In this document: positions 9,519 through 18,271 of the stretch, one piece after another
How the letters are laid out: the number at the start of each line of letters is the position of its first letter
Numbering within the stretch: position 1 is the stretch's first letter
Assembly (NCBI RefSeq): GCF_011742925.1
Contig: NZ_WAEL01000004.1
Span: 124,001 to 188,000, forward strand
Length of the DNA: 64,000 nt
Origin: Fibrivirga algicola
Lineage (GTDB): Bacteria > Bacteroidota > Bacteroidia > Cytophagales > Spirosomataceae
Reading direction: 5' to 3'
Notes under the pieces: model-generated
What the model was told of the DNA's origin: nothing
Database searches by the model: none
What the model saw: only the letters and a program-made list of their open reading frames with translations
Position numbers and translations under genes: made by a program

Positions 9519-10403
9519 TTATGATAGTTTAACAGTCTGAACGGCCGTAAACAGATCATCAGAAACGCCCCAGTCGAGTAAGTCCTTCAGCGTATGCCCC
9601 ACTTCTTTGGGGGCACTTAATAGCCGCGCCACCTGCCCAAAAATGACTTCGGGAATGATTCCCCGTTCGCGCACATTCCGAACAGACGTTTGCGCAATTT
9701 GCCCGTCTCCCGCCGACTTTGACAGTTTCCGTCCGGTTGAACTGACCAGTAACGGGTGATGCCAAACGCTGGCAGTCAGGAAATCGGTCCAACCCAGGGC
9801 GAGGGCTAATTGACGCTGCCGATCAGTCGATTCATACAGGTCTTGCCCGCGAATCAGGTGCGTTACGCCGAAATCATAATCATCTGTCAACGAGGCGATC
9901 TGATAGGCCGGCAGTCCCTCGCGCCGACGCACGACAAAATCACCCTCACCGTTCCCCTCAGCCCAAAAACGCCAGGTAACGCCCGGTGCATCAAGCGAAA
10001 GCTGCTGCGCGCGGCCTTCGGCCGGGTACACGTCGCCCTGACTTCGCGGGGTTGTAGCGTAAGCTCTTAATTCGCGACGCGACAGCCCACAGGCGTACAC
10101 GCGGCCAGTAGCCCGTAACTGCTCAAGTGCATCGGCGTACCGGTCGAGCCGGTGCTGCTGCGACCAATTGGCTTCGAAATCGTCGGGGGAACCTGGACCC
10201 AAATCATAATCTAACCCTAAGAAATCGATAGTCCTGAAAATATCGTCGACATATTCGGGGCGTTTGCGGGCGTCGTCGAGGTCATCGATCCGTAACAACA
10301 GTTTTGCGCCCCGCTGCCGAGCAGCCAGCCACGTCAGCACAAAATTCACGGCATTGCCGAGGTGCAGATAGCCGGAAGGGGTCGGAGCAATTCTGAAAAG
10401 CAT
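9519..10403 (-). CDS. gluQ: Glutamyl-tRNA synthetase-like protein (GluQ-RS type)
   Basis: 294 residues, the size of a glutamyl-tRNA synthetase catalytic core without an anticodon-binding domain. It has the HIGH motif as HLGN (RIAPTPSGYLHLGN) and KLSKS. GluQ-RS glutamylates queuosine in tRNA-Asp. Oddity: the zinc site of canonical GluQ-RS is mostly lost. The CxC before SRREL reads CGL, and the later cysteine (YPGTC in relatives) reads YPAEG. It could therefore be a zinc-free variant or a paralogue with another substrate. It is followed on the minus strand by no close gene; kdsB lies 114 bp upstream on the same strand. Confidence 0.8.
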   Translation of the reverse strand: MLFRIAPTPSGYLHLGNAVNFVLTWLAARQRGAKLLLRIDDLDDARKRPEYVDDIFRTIDFLGLDYDLGPGSPDDFEANWSQQHRLDRYADALEQLRATGRVYACGLSRRELRAYATTPRSQGDVYPAEGRAQQLSLDAPGVTWRFWAEGNGEGDFVVRRREGLPAYQIASLTDDYDFGVTHLIRGQDLYESTDRQRQLALALGWTDFLTASVWHHPLLVSSTGRKLSKSAGDGQIAQTSVRNVRERGIIPEVIFGQVARLLSAPKEVGHTLKDLLDWGVSDDLFTAVQTVKLS

Positions 10404-10517
10404 GGTAACGAGGATCAGGTACCAGATCCGGAAAAGTCAGGGTGGTGTTGTGTAGGAATTCATTCATACACTGAAATCAACGCAACGTACCCAGCACCAC
10501 AAGAGCTTACGAATCGA

Positions 10518-11276
10518 TCAGTGGAGGTTGAGTGCTGTAACCTGTATCAGGTCTTCCGGCGAGTCGATACCGTAGCTTTCCAGATCGGTTTCAACCACAC
10601 GGATGCGGTAGCCGTTCTCGATCCAGCGGAGTTGTTCCAGCGCTTCGGCATTCTCGAGCAGCGACGGGGGGAGTTGAGTGATTCGGGCCAGGATATCAGT
10701 GCGGTACGCATACAGGCCGATGTGTTTCCAGTAGGTATGGTTCTGAAGCCAACTGGCCACATCGGTTGGTCGACTACGCTGATACGGAATGGGCTGCCGA
10801 CTGAAATACAGGGCTTCGCGAAGCACCCCATGGGTTTGACTGACCACTACTTTCGGCGAGTTCGGGTTCATCAGCACTGCCGGGTCGGTAATGGCCTTCA
10901 CTAATGTTGCCAGTTCGGTAGCGCCATCGAGTACGGAGGTTAGCAGATCGATTTGCCGGGGTTGGATAAACGGTTCATCGCCTTGTATGTTCACCACATA
11001 CGGGTACGTTCCGCCCAGCTTTTCAACTACTTCCTGGCAACGATCAGTACCACTCTGGTGGTGCATCCCGGTCATCACTACTTCGCCTCCAAACGAGCGT
11101 ACATGATCGTAGATACGGGCGTCGTCGGTAGCCACTACCACAGCCGTCAGTGAAGCCGCCTGCCGGGCCTGCTCGACAACGCGCTGAATCATGCTTTTCC
11201 CGTTGATATTGACCAGCGCTTTTGCCGGAAATCGGGTAGAGGCATACCGAGCCGGAATAATACCAAGAATGTCCAT
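10518..11276 (-). CDS. kdsB: 3-deoxy-manno-octulosonate cytidylyltransferase
   Basis: 252 residues from the ATG at 11276; the longer frame opens only at a TTG. The enzyme activates KDO with CTP to CMP-KDO for lipopolysaccharide core synthesis in the cytoplasm. It carries the nucleotide-binding IIPARYASTRFPAKAL, VVVATDD, MTGMHHQSGTDRC, VVNIQGDEPFI and HIGLYAYR, ending with the usual ENAEALEQLRWIENGY and SYGIDSPEDL. Length is normal. It is divergent from the LysM gene, so a promoter region of about 90 bp lies between them. Confidence 0.96.
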   Translation of the reverse strand: MDILGIIPARYASTRFPAKALVNINGKSMIQRVVEQARQAASLTAVVVATDDARIYDHVRSFGGEVVMTGMHHQSGTDRCQEVVEKLGGTYPYVVNIQGDEPFIQPRQIDLLTSVLDGATELATLVKAITDPAVLMNPNSPKVVVSQTHGVLREALYFSRQPIPYQRSRPTDVASWLQNHTYWKHIGLYAYRTDILARITQLPPSLLENAEALEQLRWIENGYRIRVVETDLESYGIDSPEDLIQVTALNLH

Positions 11277-11369
11277 AAAGGCGTTTTCTTGCAAATATGA
11301 GTGCTTTTCTATTTAGTTTTACGTTAAAGGCCTTCTGCTATTTTTTGCACTCCAGCCTCCTCTGATCCC

Positions 11370-12488
11370 ATGAATCGTTTAGTAACCGCCGCCATACCCG
11401 CTATTCTATTGCTCACCCAGGCCACAGTTGCCGCGCCCATATACCCTGCCTCGCTCGTTGATTCTGTGGGTGTTGAACGGCGCGATGGTAAGCGATTTGC
11501 CCTGCACCGCGTTGACCAGGGCCAGACGCTTTACGCCGTTGCCCGCCGCTACAATTCGACTGTTGATGCCATCAAATCGGCAAACCCAGACCTCGTCGAC
11601 AATACACTTCGGTACGACCAGCTTCTTCGCGTGCCTCTATCGGCCCCCGTCGCCGACGCATCACTCTCTCGCCGGGAACAGCGTGAGGCAGAAAAAGCGC
11701 TGAAAAAAGAGGAAAAAGAAAAGCAAAAAGCTACGAAAGCGGCGGAAGAAGAAGCCGACAAGGTTGCAACCAAGCAGGAGCAAAAACCGACGGCCCGGCC
11801 CGAAAAATCTCTGGAAAAGCCAGCCCGAACCGCTGCTGCGGCCACCAACGGAGTTCACGTAGTTGAGTCAGGACAGACGCTGTACAGTCTAGCCGTTCGC
11901 TACAGCGTAACCATGGCCGACCTGCGCCGGTGGAACGAACTGGGAGCCGACGGCATTCAGGTAGGCCAATCATTGATCGTTTCTGAAAAAGCGTATGAGG
12001 CAAAGCGTAACACCAATGGCGCAACAACCTCAACAACTGCCAACAAAACTAAACCTAAACCCACCGAGCCTGAGCCCGTTAAGCTGGAAGCGAAGCCTAT
12101 CATTACGCCCGAGCCAGTAGCAACGCCGGGCACCAAACCAAAACCCAAAGTGGCCGAATCGAAGCCGGCTGATACGCGCGCTGCCGAAAACGACCCAGCA
12201 CCGGTGACGACAAAAGGCAACGTGAAATCAGAAATTGGTTTTGCTGAATTGATCAACGGCAACGATGCTTCGACCAAGTACCTCGCCCTGCATCGATCAG
12301 CCCCGGTTGGTACGCTGGTTCAGGTACGTAACGACATTACCAACCAGAGCCTTTATGTGAAAGTGATCGGCAAACTCCCCGACACAGGCATCAACAACCA
12401 GGTGCTGATTCGATTATCCGGACGGGCATTCGAGAAACTTTCACCCAATGGGCAGCGTTTTCGGGCTGAGGTTAGTTATTCAAATTAG
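11370..12488 (+). CDS. LysM protein with RlpA-like C-terminal domain
   Basis: 372 residues. A signal peptide (1-22, ending ATVAA) is followed by LysM 1 (about 45-90, HRVDQGQTLYAVARRYNSTVDAIK), a charged Lys/Glu-rich coiled region (about 98-150), LysM 2 (about 163-208) and a Pro/Lys/Thr-rich linker. A double-psi beta-barrel-like domain ends the protein (about 295-372; ALHRSAPVGTLVQVRN, QVLIRLSGRAF). LysM binds peptidoglycan, so this is a periplasmic wall-associated protein. The barrel resembles RlpA but lacks an obvious catalytic Asp/His pair in what I can see, so I do not call it a lytic transglycosylase. Confidence 0.8.
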   Translation: MNRLVTAAIPAILLLTQATVAAPIYPASLVDSVGVERRDGKRFALHRVDQGQTLYAVARRYNSTVDAIKSANPDLVDNTLRYDQLLRVPLSAPVADASLSRREQREAEKALKKEEKEKQKATKAAEEEADKVATKQEQKPTARPEKSLEKPARTAAAATNGVHVVESGQTLYSLAVRYSVTMADLRRWNELGADGIQVGQSLIVSEKAYEAKRNTNGATTSTTANKTKPKPTEPEPVKLEAKPIITPEPVATPGTKPKPKVAESKPADTRAAENDPAPVTTKGNVKSEIGFAELINGNDASTKYLALHRSAPVGTLVQVRNDITNQSLYVKVIGKLPDTGINNQVLIRLSGRAFEKLSPNGQRFRAEVSYSN

Positions 12489-12587
12489 CTATAGCCAAAA
12501 CCAGGTAACAGGCTAATCGTTAGTCAATCAGGGCCTGTTTTAGGCCCGGTTAGTGTAGCCAACTTCCTGATCTACAACAAGTCTGAA

Positions 12588-12800
12588 ATGGAAACAAAAG
12601 AAGAACGGGTTGCCCGCCGACACAAAGAACGGGACGCAAAGATGAGAGCTTCAGCAGGTTTTAAAACCTTCAATGTGCTCTTTATACTTTCTTACCCGTT
12701 TATTGCCACGTTCACCTTCGTCATCTCGTCGTTATTGGCCGTTATGTCGGGCGTTTCGCGGGCCGGGGCCTGGCTTGCTACTGGCGGTAAGAGCAAATGA
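12588..12800 (+). CDS. Small membrane protein, unknown function
   Basis: 70 residues: a highly charged N-terminus (METKEERVARRHKERDAKMR), then one long hydrophobic stretch (about 28-60) that can form one or two helices. The stop overlaps the next start in ATGA at 12797-12800, so the two are very likely translated together. I do not recognise the family. Confidence 0.65.
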   Translation: METKEERVARRHKERDAKMRASAGFKTFNVLFILSYPFIATFTFVISSLLAVMSGVSRAGAWLATGGKSK

Positions 12801-13630
12801 GGTCACCCGTTGCATTGTCAGGTACGTTCTCTCCTGAGCAGGTACGTGTGTTTCTGGACCAGAAAGCCAGCCAATACAATCAACCCGCGTTCATCGAGCG
12901 CGATCCGATCAGTATTCCTCACCGCTTTACCCGCCCGCAAGACATTGAGATTATGGGCTTCTGGGCGGCCGTACTAGCCTGGGGTCAACGTCCGGTTATT
13001 TTGCAAAAAGCGAATGAGTTAGTTACGTTGATGGAAGGGGTTCCACACGACTTTGTCCGGTACCACGAAGATTCAGACCTGCGCCGTTTTCTGAACTTCA
13101 AGCACCGCACTTTCAACACGACCGACACACTGTATTTCCTGCATTTTCTGAAGCAGTATTACCTGAAGCACGAGTCACTGGAAGATGCGTTTCTGCCGCC
13201 CGCCGGTGCAGACAGCCCGACCGTTGAACCACACCTCCGCATTTTTCACGATCGGTTCTGCGGACAATCGGGCGACCATGAGTTGTTTTTCCCCGAACGT
13301 ACCCGGAAACACATTGCCACGCCCGCGCGCAACTCGGGCTGCAAGCGCCTCAACATGTTTTTGCGCTGGATGGTCCGACGCGACAATGCCGGCGTTGATT
13401 TCGGCATCTGGCAGCGCATCCGGCCTGACCAACTGGTGATTCCTATTGATGTTCATGTTGGTCGGGTAGCCAGTAAGCTGGGCCTGCTGGCACTTAAAAA
13501 CGACGAGACGCCTAAAACCGACTGGAAAGCGGCCACGGCCCTAACCAATGTGCTTCGCGAATTCGACCCCATCGATCCCGTCCGGTACGACTTTGCGCTC
13601 TTTGGGCTGGGCGTTGAAGGAGAAATGTAA
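12797..13630 (+). CDS. TIGR02757 family protein (DUF2400)
   Basis: 277 residues. The full-length pattern matches the TIGR02757/DUF2400 family common in Bacteroidota: YNQPAFIERDPISIPHRF near the N-terminus, IMGFWAAVLAWGQR, the helical NMFLRWMVRRD region, IPIDVHVGRVASKLGLL, LREFDPIDPVRYDFALFGLGV at the end. The last part recalls helix-hairpin-helix DNA glycosylases (the LDVHxxR/PxxPVRxD layout), which suggests a nucleic acid role, but no activity is established that I know of. Start overlaps the upstream small gene. Confidence 0.85.
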   Translation: MRSPVALSGTFSPEQVRVFLDQKASQYNQPAFIERDPISIPHRFTRPQDIEIMGFWAAVLAWGQRPVILQKANELVTLMEGVPHDFVRYHEDSDLRRFLNFKHRTFNTTDTLYFLHFLKQYYLKHESLEDAFLPPAGADSPTVEPHLRIFHDRFCGQSGDHELFFPERTRKHIATPARNSGCKRLNMFLRWMVRRDNAGVDFGIWQRIRPDQLVIPIDVHVGRVASKLGLLALKNDETPKTDWKAATALTNVLREFDPIDPVRYDFALFGLGVEGEM

Positions 13631-13631
13631 G

Positions 13632-13663
13632 AGTCGGCTTCGGTTTAGTAACCGAAGCCGACT
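13632..13663. terminator. Bidirectional terminator
   Basis: AGTCGGCTTCGGTT (13632-13645) and its exact inverse (13650-13663) flank a 4-nt loop, between the convergent TIGR02757 and TonB genes. Confidence 0.85.
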
Positions 13664-13666
13664 TGT

Positions 13667-14461
13667 TTATTCCAGCGTGAACCAGATGGGCAGGTTGAAC
13701 CGAACCCGCACAGGACGACCCGACTGGCGACCCGGTTTCCATTTTGGCATGGCTTTCAGCACCCGCAATGCTTCTTCGTCGGTACCAAAGCCCAGCCCTT
13801 TCATCAACTGAAAATCGGCGAGGCTACCATCGGCATTTACGATAAAGCCAACCACTACCCGCCCCGAAATATTGGCGCTGCTGGCCGCTGCCGGATAGCG
13901 CAGGGTACGTTGCAGATAGTTGAGGAGCGCAGCTTGCCCACCGGGAAATTCCGGCATTTGTTCGACCGCCAGAAAGGGAGCGTCATCTTTGGCAGGTGGG
14001 GTTTCGATCGCCTGTTCAATTGCCGTTGGTCCGGTGGCTGCTTCGGGCGCCAGAATCATTTCAACGTCGCCGGTACCCTCCTGCGTGGTTGGGCCCGATG
14101 TGGCGGTTTGCAGTTCCTCGATCGTAGCGACCGAGTTATCTTCAGGAGCATCGGCCACCACGTCGGGCACCAGATTCTTCACTGTTGCCACCACTGGCGC
14201 AATTTCCTGTTTAGGCGGCACAATGACTTTTTCTTCTGGAGGCACTTCCAGCTTAACATCTTCCAGCACTAGTTCGCGCATGTATTCCTGCTTGTCGGGC
14301 TTCACCCAATTGTAGAGCGCGGGCAGTTGCAGGGCACCTACAAATACCAACGTACCCAGCACCAGCGCCCGGCCCAGGGTGTGGCGATATGCCTGACGCA
14401 ACGCGAAAGCCCCGTAGGCCTGGTTGCGGTTTGCAAAAAGAATGTCATCGAAGTTAGCCAT
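13667..14461 (-). CDS. TonB family energy transducer
   Basis: 264 residues from the ATG at 14461; an in-frame ATG at 14494 adds 11 residues, but MANFDDILFANRNQAYGAF is the usual start of this Bacteroidota group. One N-terminal transmembrane helix (about 34-50) is followed by a periplasmic Pro/Val/Glu-rich linker and a C-terminal TonB domain (about 180-264: FPGGQAALLNYLQRTLRYP, GRVVVGFIVNADGS, ALRVLKAMPKWKPG). TonB passes energy from ExbB-ExbD to outer-membrane receptors. exbBD are not nearby, so it probably serves dispersed receptors. Confidence 0.9.
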   Translation of the reverse strand: MANFDDILFANRNQAYGAFALRQAYRHTLGRALVLGTLVFVGALQLPALYNWVKPDKQEYMRELVLEDVKLEVPPEEKVIVPPKQEIAPVVATVKNLVPDVVADAPEDNSVATIEELQTATSGPTTQEGTGDVEMILAPEAATGPTAIEQAIETPPAKDDAPFLAVEQMPEFPGGQAALLNYLQRTLRYPAAASSANISGRVVVGFIVNADGSLADFQLMKGLGFGTDEEALRVLKAMPKWKPGRQSGRPVRVRFNLPIWFTLE

Positions 14462-14521
14462 GTCTACACCGTTTAGTTTGACGTGTAGATGCATATGGCC
14501 AAAGAATGCATAAGCTGGTAG

Positions 14522-14585
14522 TTCAAGTTTCCGGTACGCTGCTCATTCTCCATTTGGTTGATGAGCAGCGCACCGGAAACTTGAA
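14522..14585. repeat. Long intergenic hairpin
   Basis: Arms 14522-14546 and 14561-14585 (25 bp, one mismatch) around a 14-nt loop. It lies between manA and tonB, both on the minus strand. No strong T-run follows on that strand, so it may be a transcript-end structure or an attenuator rather than a plain terminator. Confidence 0.75.
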
Positions 14586-14599
14586 ACATGACACGTTAC

Positions 14600-15592
14600 T
14601 TAAGGAACATACGATTCCAGTACCGTCATGCTGCCGTTGGGAACAAGCGTAACGGAGGTAACGGAGGCAGGAATGAGTGCGCACTCACCCATTTTAAGGC
14701 TGACCGAGTAGCCGCCCGTCGCCTGAATGGTCAATGACCCATCAACACAGACTAGGATAACGAACGAATCGAGATGCGTGTAATCGTGCAGCACTTCCTG
14801 ATCGAAACGGAGCACGTTGGTCACGAAGTAGTCGCTTGTTACGGCATTCACGCTTTCATTCAGCTTTTTGTCGTACAGCGTCTTGTAGTCAGCGTGATAC
14901 GTGTAGTCAATGGCATCAACGGCCTGCTCGGTGTGCAGTTCACGGGTGTTGCCTTTATCGTCTTTCCGATCGAAATCGTAAATGCGGTACGTCACGTCGG
15001 ACGTCTGCTGAATCTCGGCCAGTAGCAGGCCCTTGCCGATGTAGTGCACCCGACCAGCCGGCAGGAAGAACACATCACCGGGTTGTGCTTCTTCAATATT
15101 CAGGATATCGGTAATCGTGTTATCAGCAACCGCCTGAACGTATTCTTCTTTTGTCACTTCCCGGTTGAAACCTGAGTTTAGTTTAGCGCCGGGATCGGCC
15201 TGCATGATGTACCACATTTCGGTTTTGCCGAAGCTATTATGCCGGGCGCGCGCCAGTGCATCATTCGGGTGAACCTGAATACTCAGGTCGTCATTGGCAT
15301 CGATGAACTTCACCAGCAGCGGAAACTCGTTGCCATAGCGCTCATATACGTGTTTGCCCACCAGTTCGGGACCGAATTTCTCCAGAATAGCCTGTAGATT
15401 TTCACCAACCAGCGCGCCTTCTTTAACTACCGATATATTACCCGGAACACCTGATATTTCCCAGGTTTCGCCGCAGTTTGGTAATGGCCCGTCGGGACCA
15501 GCCGGAAAGTCTTTTCCGAGAATAGATTTTATCTTATGACCACCCCAGATTTTATCTTTGAAGAGCGGCGTGAATGTAAGCGGGTACAGCAT
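14600..15592 (-). CDS. manA: Mannose-6-phosphate isomerase, class I
   Basis: 330 residues, zinc-dependent cupin enzyme interconverting mannose-6-phosphate and fructose-6-phosphate, the entry to GDP-mannose and surface polysaccharide synthesis. Seen: KDKIWGG near the start, the metal-site SIQVHPND (Q and H) and GKTEMWYIM, the arginine-bearing PAGRVHYIG and LLAEIQQTSDVTYRIYDF, and a C-terminal cupin half. This is the short class I form found in Firmicutes and Bacteroidota. It stands alone, with an inverted repeat after its stop. Confidence 0.93.
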   Translation of the reverse strand: MLYPLTFTPLFKDKIWGGHKIKSILGKDFPAGPDGPLPNCGETWEISGVPGNISVVKEGALVGENLQAILEKFGPELVGKHVYERYGNEFPLLVKFIDANDDLSIQVHPNDALARARHNSFGKTEMWYIMQADPGAKLNSGFNREVTKEEYVQAVADNTITDILNIEEAQPGDVFFLPAGRVHYIGKGLLLAEIQQTSDVTYRIYDFDRKDDKGNTRELHTEQAVDAIDYTYHADYKTLYDKKLNESVNAVTSDYFVTNVLRFDQEVLHDYTHLDSFVILVCVDGSLTIQATGGYSVSLKMGECALIPASVTSVTLVPNGSMTVLESYVP

Positions 15593-15823
15593 AAAAAAAG
15601 ATAGTTGTAGTAAGCATCGTTTATCCTAACAACCGGCAAGTTAAGGGTGATGTTGCAATGCGTCATCCCTTGAATGACAAAACGAACATATCTCAGACAC
15701 GAAAGAGTAGCTCGCCAAACGACCGAAAGCGCCCGATAGTGCCTAATTTTGGGGAGTTAACCGGGCCGATCAGTGCATTCGGCCACCTGTTGATCATTTC
15801 CACTCTTTCATTCTTTTACTCTG

Positions 15824-17161
15824 TTGACTAAGCTCTGGCAAAAAGAAGGCGTCTCTACCGCCGCTGAAATAGATCGGTTCACCGTTGGCCGCGACCGTGA
15901 GATGGACCTGCACCTCGCTCCCTTCGATGTGCTGGGCAACCTGGCCCATGCGCAGATGCTCGAAACGATCGGCCTGCTCTCTCCTACTGACTTTGAGCAG
16001 CTTGCCACTGAATTGAAGCGCATTTATCCACAGACGCAGTCGGGCGACTTTCGGATCGAAGACGACGTGGAAGACGTGCACTCACAGGTCGAGCTTATGC
16101 TGACACGGGCGCTGGGCGATGTCGGCAAAAAAATTCACTCGGGCCGGTCGCGCAACGATCAGGTGCTGGTTGACCTGAAGCTCTTTACCCGCTCGCGGCT
16201 GTGGCAGGTAGCCGAAGCCACCCGCCGGGTGTTCGACCGCCTAATTGCCCGGTCCGACGAGCACAAAAACGATCTGCTTCCCGGCTATACGCATCTACAG
16301 ATCGCCATGCCTTCGTCGTTTGGGTTGTGGTTTGGTGCCTACGCCGAAGCCCTCTCCGACGATATGCTGACGCTGCAAACGGCTTATCGGTTTGCTAATC
16401 GGAACCCGCTGGGGTCGGGCGCCGGCTATGGCTCGTCGTTCCCGCTGAACCGCACCCTTACCACTGAACTACTTGGTTTCGAGGGCCTCCACGTGAACGT
16501 CGTGTATGCGCAGATGAGCCGGGGAAAAACCGAACAAACGGCCCTGAACGCCCTGGCGACAGTAGCGACTACCCTGGCCCGGCTGGCCATGGATATCTGT
16601 CTGTATAACAGCCAGAACTTCGCGTTCCTGACGCTCCCGGATGCCCTCACAACCGGCAGCAGCATCATGCCGCATAAGAAAAACCCCGACGTAGCTGAGC
16701 TTTTGCGGGGTAAGTGCAACCGACTGAAGGCCCTGCCGATGGAGGTGACGCTCGTGATGAGTAACCTGCCCTCCGGCTACCACCGCGATATGCAACTGCT
16801 GAAAGAGGTGTTGATGCCTGCTTTCAACGATCTGCTCGATTGCCTCGACATTGCCGATTACATGCTCGAACACATTCAGGTGAAACCCAACCTGCTCGAC
16901 GACAGCAAGTATGATCTGCTGTTCAGCGTCGAGCGCGTCAATGAGCTGGTGCTGAGCGGCATACCGTTCCGCGAGGCCTACCGCACAGTAGGTAAAGAGA
17001 TCGCCGAGCATACGTACCTGCCCCCCCGCGCGCTACACCATACGCACGAAGGCAGCATTGGCAACCTGATGAACGAGCAAATTGTGGCCGCGATGGAACA
17101 GGCAATGGCTGGCTTTGGGGCCGATAAAGCTCTGGCCGCTGAGCAGGCGCTGCTGGCTTAG
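15824..17161 (+). CDS. argH: Argininosuccinate lyase
   Basis: 445 residues. It splits argininosuccinate into arginine and fumarate, the last step of arginine synthesis. The fumarase/aspartase superfamily signature GSSIMPHKKNPD is at 278-289, and DVHSQVE, IHSGRSRNDQV and the C-terminal SPxxAYRTVGKEIAEH-type helices are present. The start is unusual: there is a stop at 15791 and no ATG in frame before the conserved KLWQKEG, so translation must begin at the TTG at 15824 (or the CTG just before). The other arg genes are not here. Confidence 0.93.
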   Translation: MTKLWQKEGVSTAAEIDRFTVGRDREMDLHLAPFDVLGNLAHAQMLETIGLLSPTDFEQLATELKRIYPQTQSGDFRIEDDVEDVHSQVELMLTRALGDVGKKIHSGRSRNDQVLVDLKLFTRSRLWQVAEATRRVFDRLIARSDEHKNDLLPGYTHLQIAMPSSFGLWFGAYAEALSDDMLTLQTAYRFANRNPLGSGAGYGSSFPLNRTLTTELLGFEGLHVNVVYAQMSRGKTEQTALNALATVATTLARLAMDICLYNSQNFAFLTLPDALTTGSSIMPHKKNPDVAELLRGKCNRLKALPMEVTLVMSNLPSGYHRDMQLLKEVLMPAFNDLLDCLDIADYMLEHIQVKPNLLDDSKYDLLFSVERVNELVLSGIPFREAYRTVGKEIAEHTYLPPRALHHTHEGSIGNLMNEQIVAAMEQAMAGFGADKALAAEQALLA

Positions 17162-17206
17162 GTCAAATTAACCCGGAACAGGACAGGGCCATTTACCGTT
17201 TTTAGG

Positions 17207-17270
17207 GTAGCACCCAGGCTGAAGCTTAGGTGCTACTACAATTTTTACACTACCGAAGCTGGAACTTCGG
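17207..17270. repeat. Two small hairpins between argH and the amidase gene
   Basis: GTAGCACC (17207-17214) pairs with GGTGCTAC (17229-17236); CCGAAG (17253-17258) pairs with CTTCGG (17265-17270). The first is followed by an AT-rich run (CAATTTTT) and may end the argH transcript; the second lies in the leader of the next gene, 14 nt before its ATG. Confidence 0.5.
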
Positions 17271-17283
17271 CTTTACAGCCACT

Positions 17284-18159
17284 ATGTCTAAAAAAATCAA
17301 TATTGGTCTGGTGCAGATGAGTTGCTCTGCCGACGTAGAAGCCAACATTCTGAAAGCAGAAGAACGCATTCGTGAAGCAGCGCAAAAAGGGGCTCAGATC
17401 GTCTGTCTGCAGGAATTATTCACGTCGCTGTACTTCTGCGATGTTGAAGACCACCATAATTTCAGCCTGGCCGAGGCCATTCCCGGCCCCACGACCAACC
17501 GCATGGGCGCACTGGCCGCCGAACTGGGTGTGGTGATCGTGGCGTCGCTGTTCGAGAAGCGGGCGCAGGGCCTGTACCACAATACGACCGCCGTGCTCGA
17601 CGCCGACGGGACGTACTTGGGCAAGTACCGGAAAATGCACATTCCCGATGATCCGGGTTATTACGAGAAATTTTATTTCACCCCCGGTGATCTGGGGTAT
17701 AAAGTGTTCGACACCAAATTTGCCCGCGTAGGTGTGCTTATTTGCTGGGATCAGTGGTACCCTGAAGCAGCCCGCATTACGGCGCTGATGGGTGCCGATT
17801 TGCTGGTTTACCCGACTGCCATTGGCTGGGATACCAACGAACCCGACCCGGCTCAGAACACAGAGCAGTACAACGCCTGGCAAACCATTCAGCGCAGCCA
17901 CGCCATCGCCAACGGGCTGCACGTGGTGTCGGTAAACCGTGTTGGCCGTGAAGCCGATCAGCAGTTTTGGGGCGGTTCGTTTGTGTCGAATCCCTTTGGC
18001 TCGCTGCTCTACCTGGCGCCGCATGACCAGGAGGTGGTACACGTGCAGGAAATCGACCTGGAAGCGGGCGAAAAGTACCGTACTACCTGGCCGTATTTCC
18101 GCGACCGTCGCATCGATTCGTACCAGCCAATTACAAAGCGGTACCTCGACGAGGCCTAA
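17284..18159 (+). CDS. aguB: N-carbamoylputrescine amidase-like hydrolase
   Basis: 291 residues from the ATG at 17284; the frame runs further upstream but lacks homology. Nitrilase superfamily with the Glu-Lys-Cys triad E44 (LQELF), K117 (YRKMHIP) and C154 (LICWDQWYPE). The sequence closely follows AguB: LFTSLYFCDVEDHHNF, IPDDPGYYEKFYFTPGD, YPTAIGWD and FWGGSFVSNPFG. AguB converts N-carbamoylputrescine to putrescine, CO2 and ammonia. Its usual partner, agmatine deiminase AguA, is not in this window; adjacency to argH fits arginine/polyamine metabolism. Confidence 0.88.
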   Translation: MSKKINIGLVQMSCSADVEANILKAEERIREAAQKGAQIVCLQELFTSLYFCDVEDHHNFSLAEAIPGPTTNRMGALAAELGVVIVASLFEKRAQGLYHNTTAVLDADGTYLGKYRKMHIPDDPGYYEKFYFTPGDLGYKVFDTKFARVGVLICWDQWYPEAARITALMGADLLVYPTAIGWDTNEPDPAQNTEQYNAWQTIQRSHAIANGLHVVSVNRVGREADQQFWGGSFVSNPFGSLLYLAPHDQEVVHVQEIDLEAGEKYRTTWPYFRDRRIDSYQPITKRYLDEA

Positions 18160-18167
18160 GTGATCAG

Positions 18168-18231
18168 CGCGCTGCGCTCATGCGTTCGTCCACCTGACAA
18201 TAGGTCGAACAATGTTCATGAGCGCGGCGCG
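18168..18231. repeat. Intergenic hairpin overlapping upstream start candidates
   Basis: Arms 18168-18182 and 18217-18231 (15 bp, one G-U compatible mismatch), with a smaller TTCG/CGAA pairing inside. It begins 9 bp after the amidase stop. In-frame ATGs at 18212 and 18218 of the next gene lie within it, which is one reason I place that gene's start downstream. Confidence 0.6.
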
Positions 18232-18271
18232 TTACATAAGCCGGGCGGTTAGCCGTCCGGTACTCCCATTC

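Noticed and set aside
10362-10904. Plus-strand open frame of 180 codons over kdsB and gluQ
   Set aside because: Shadow of two convincing minus-strand genes.
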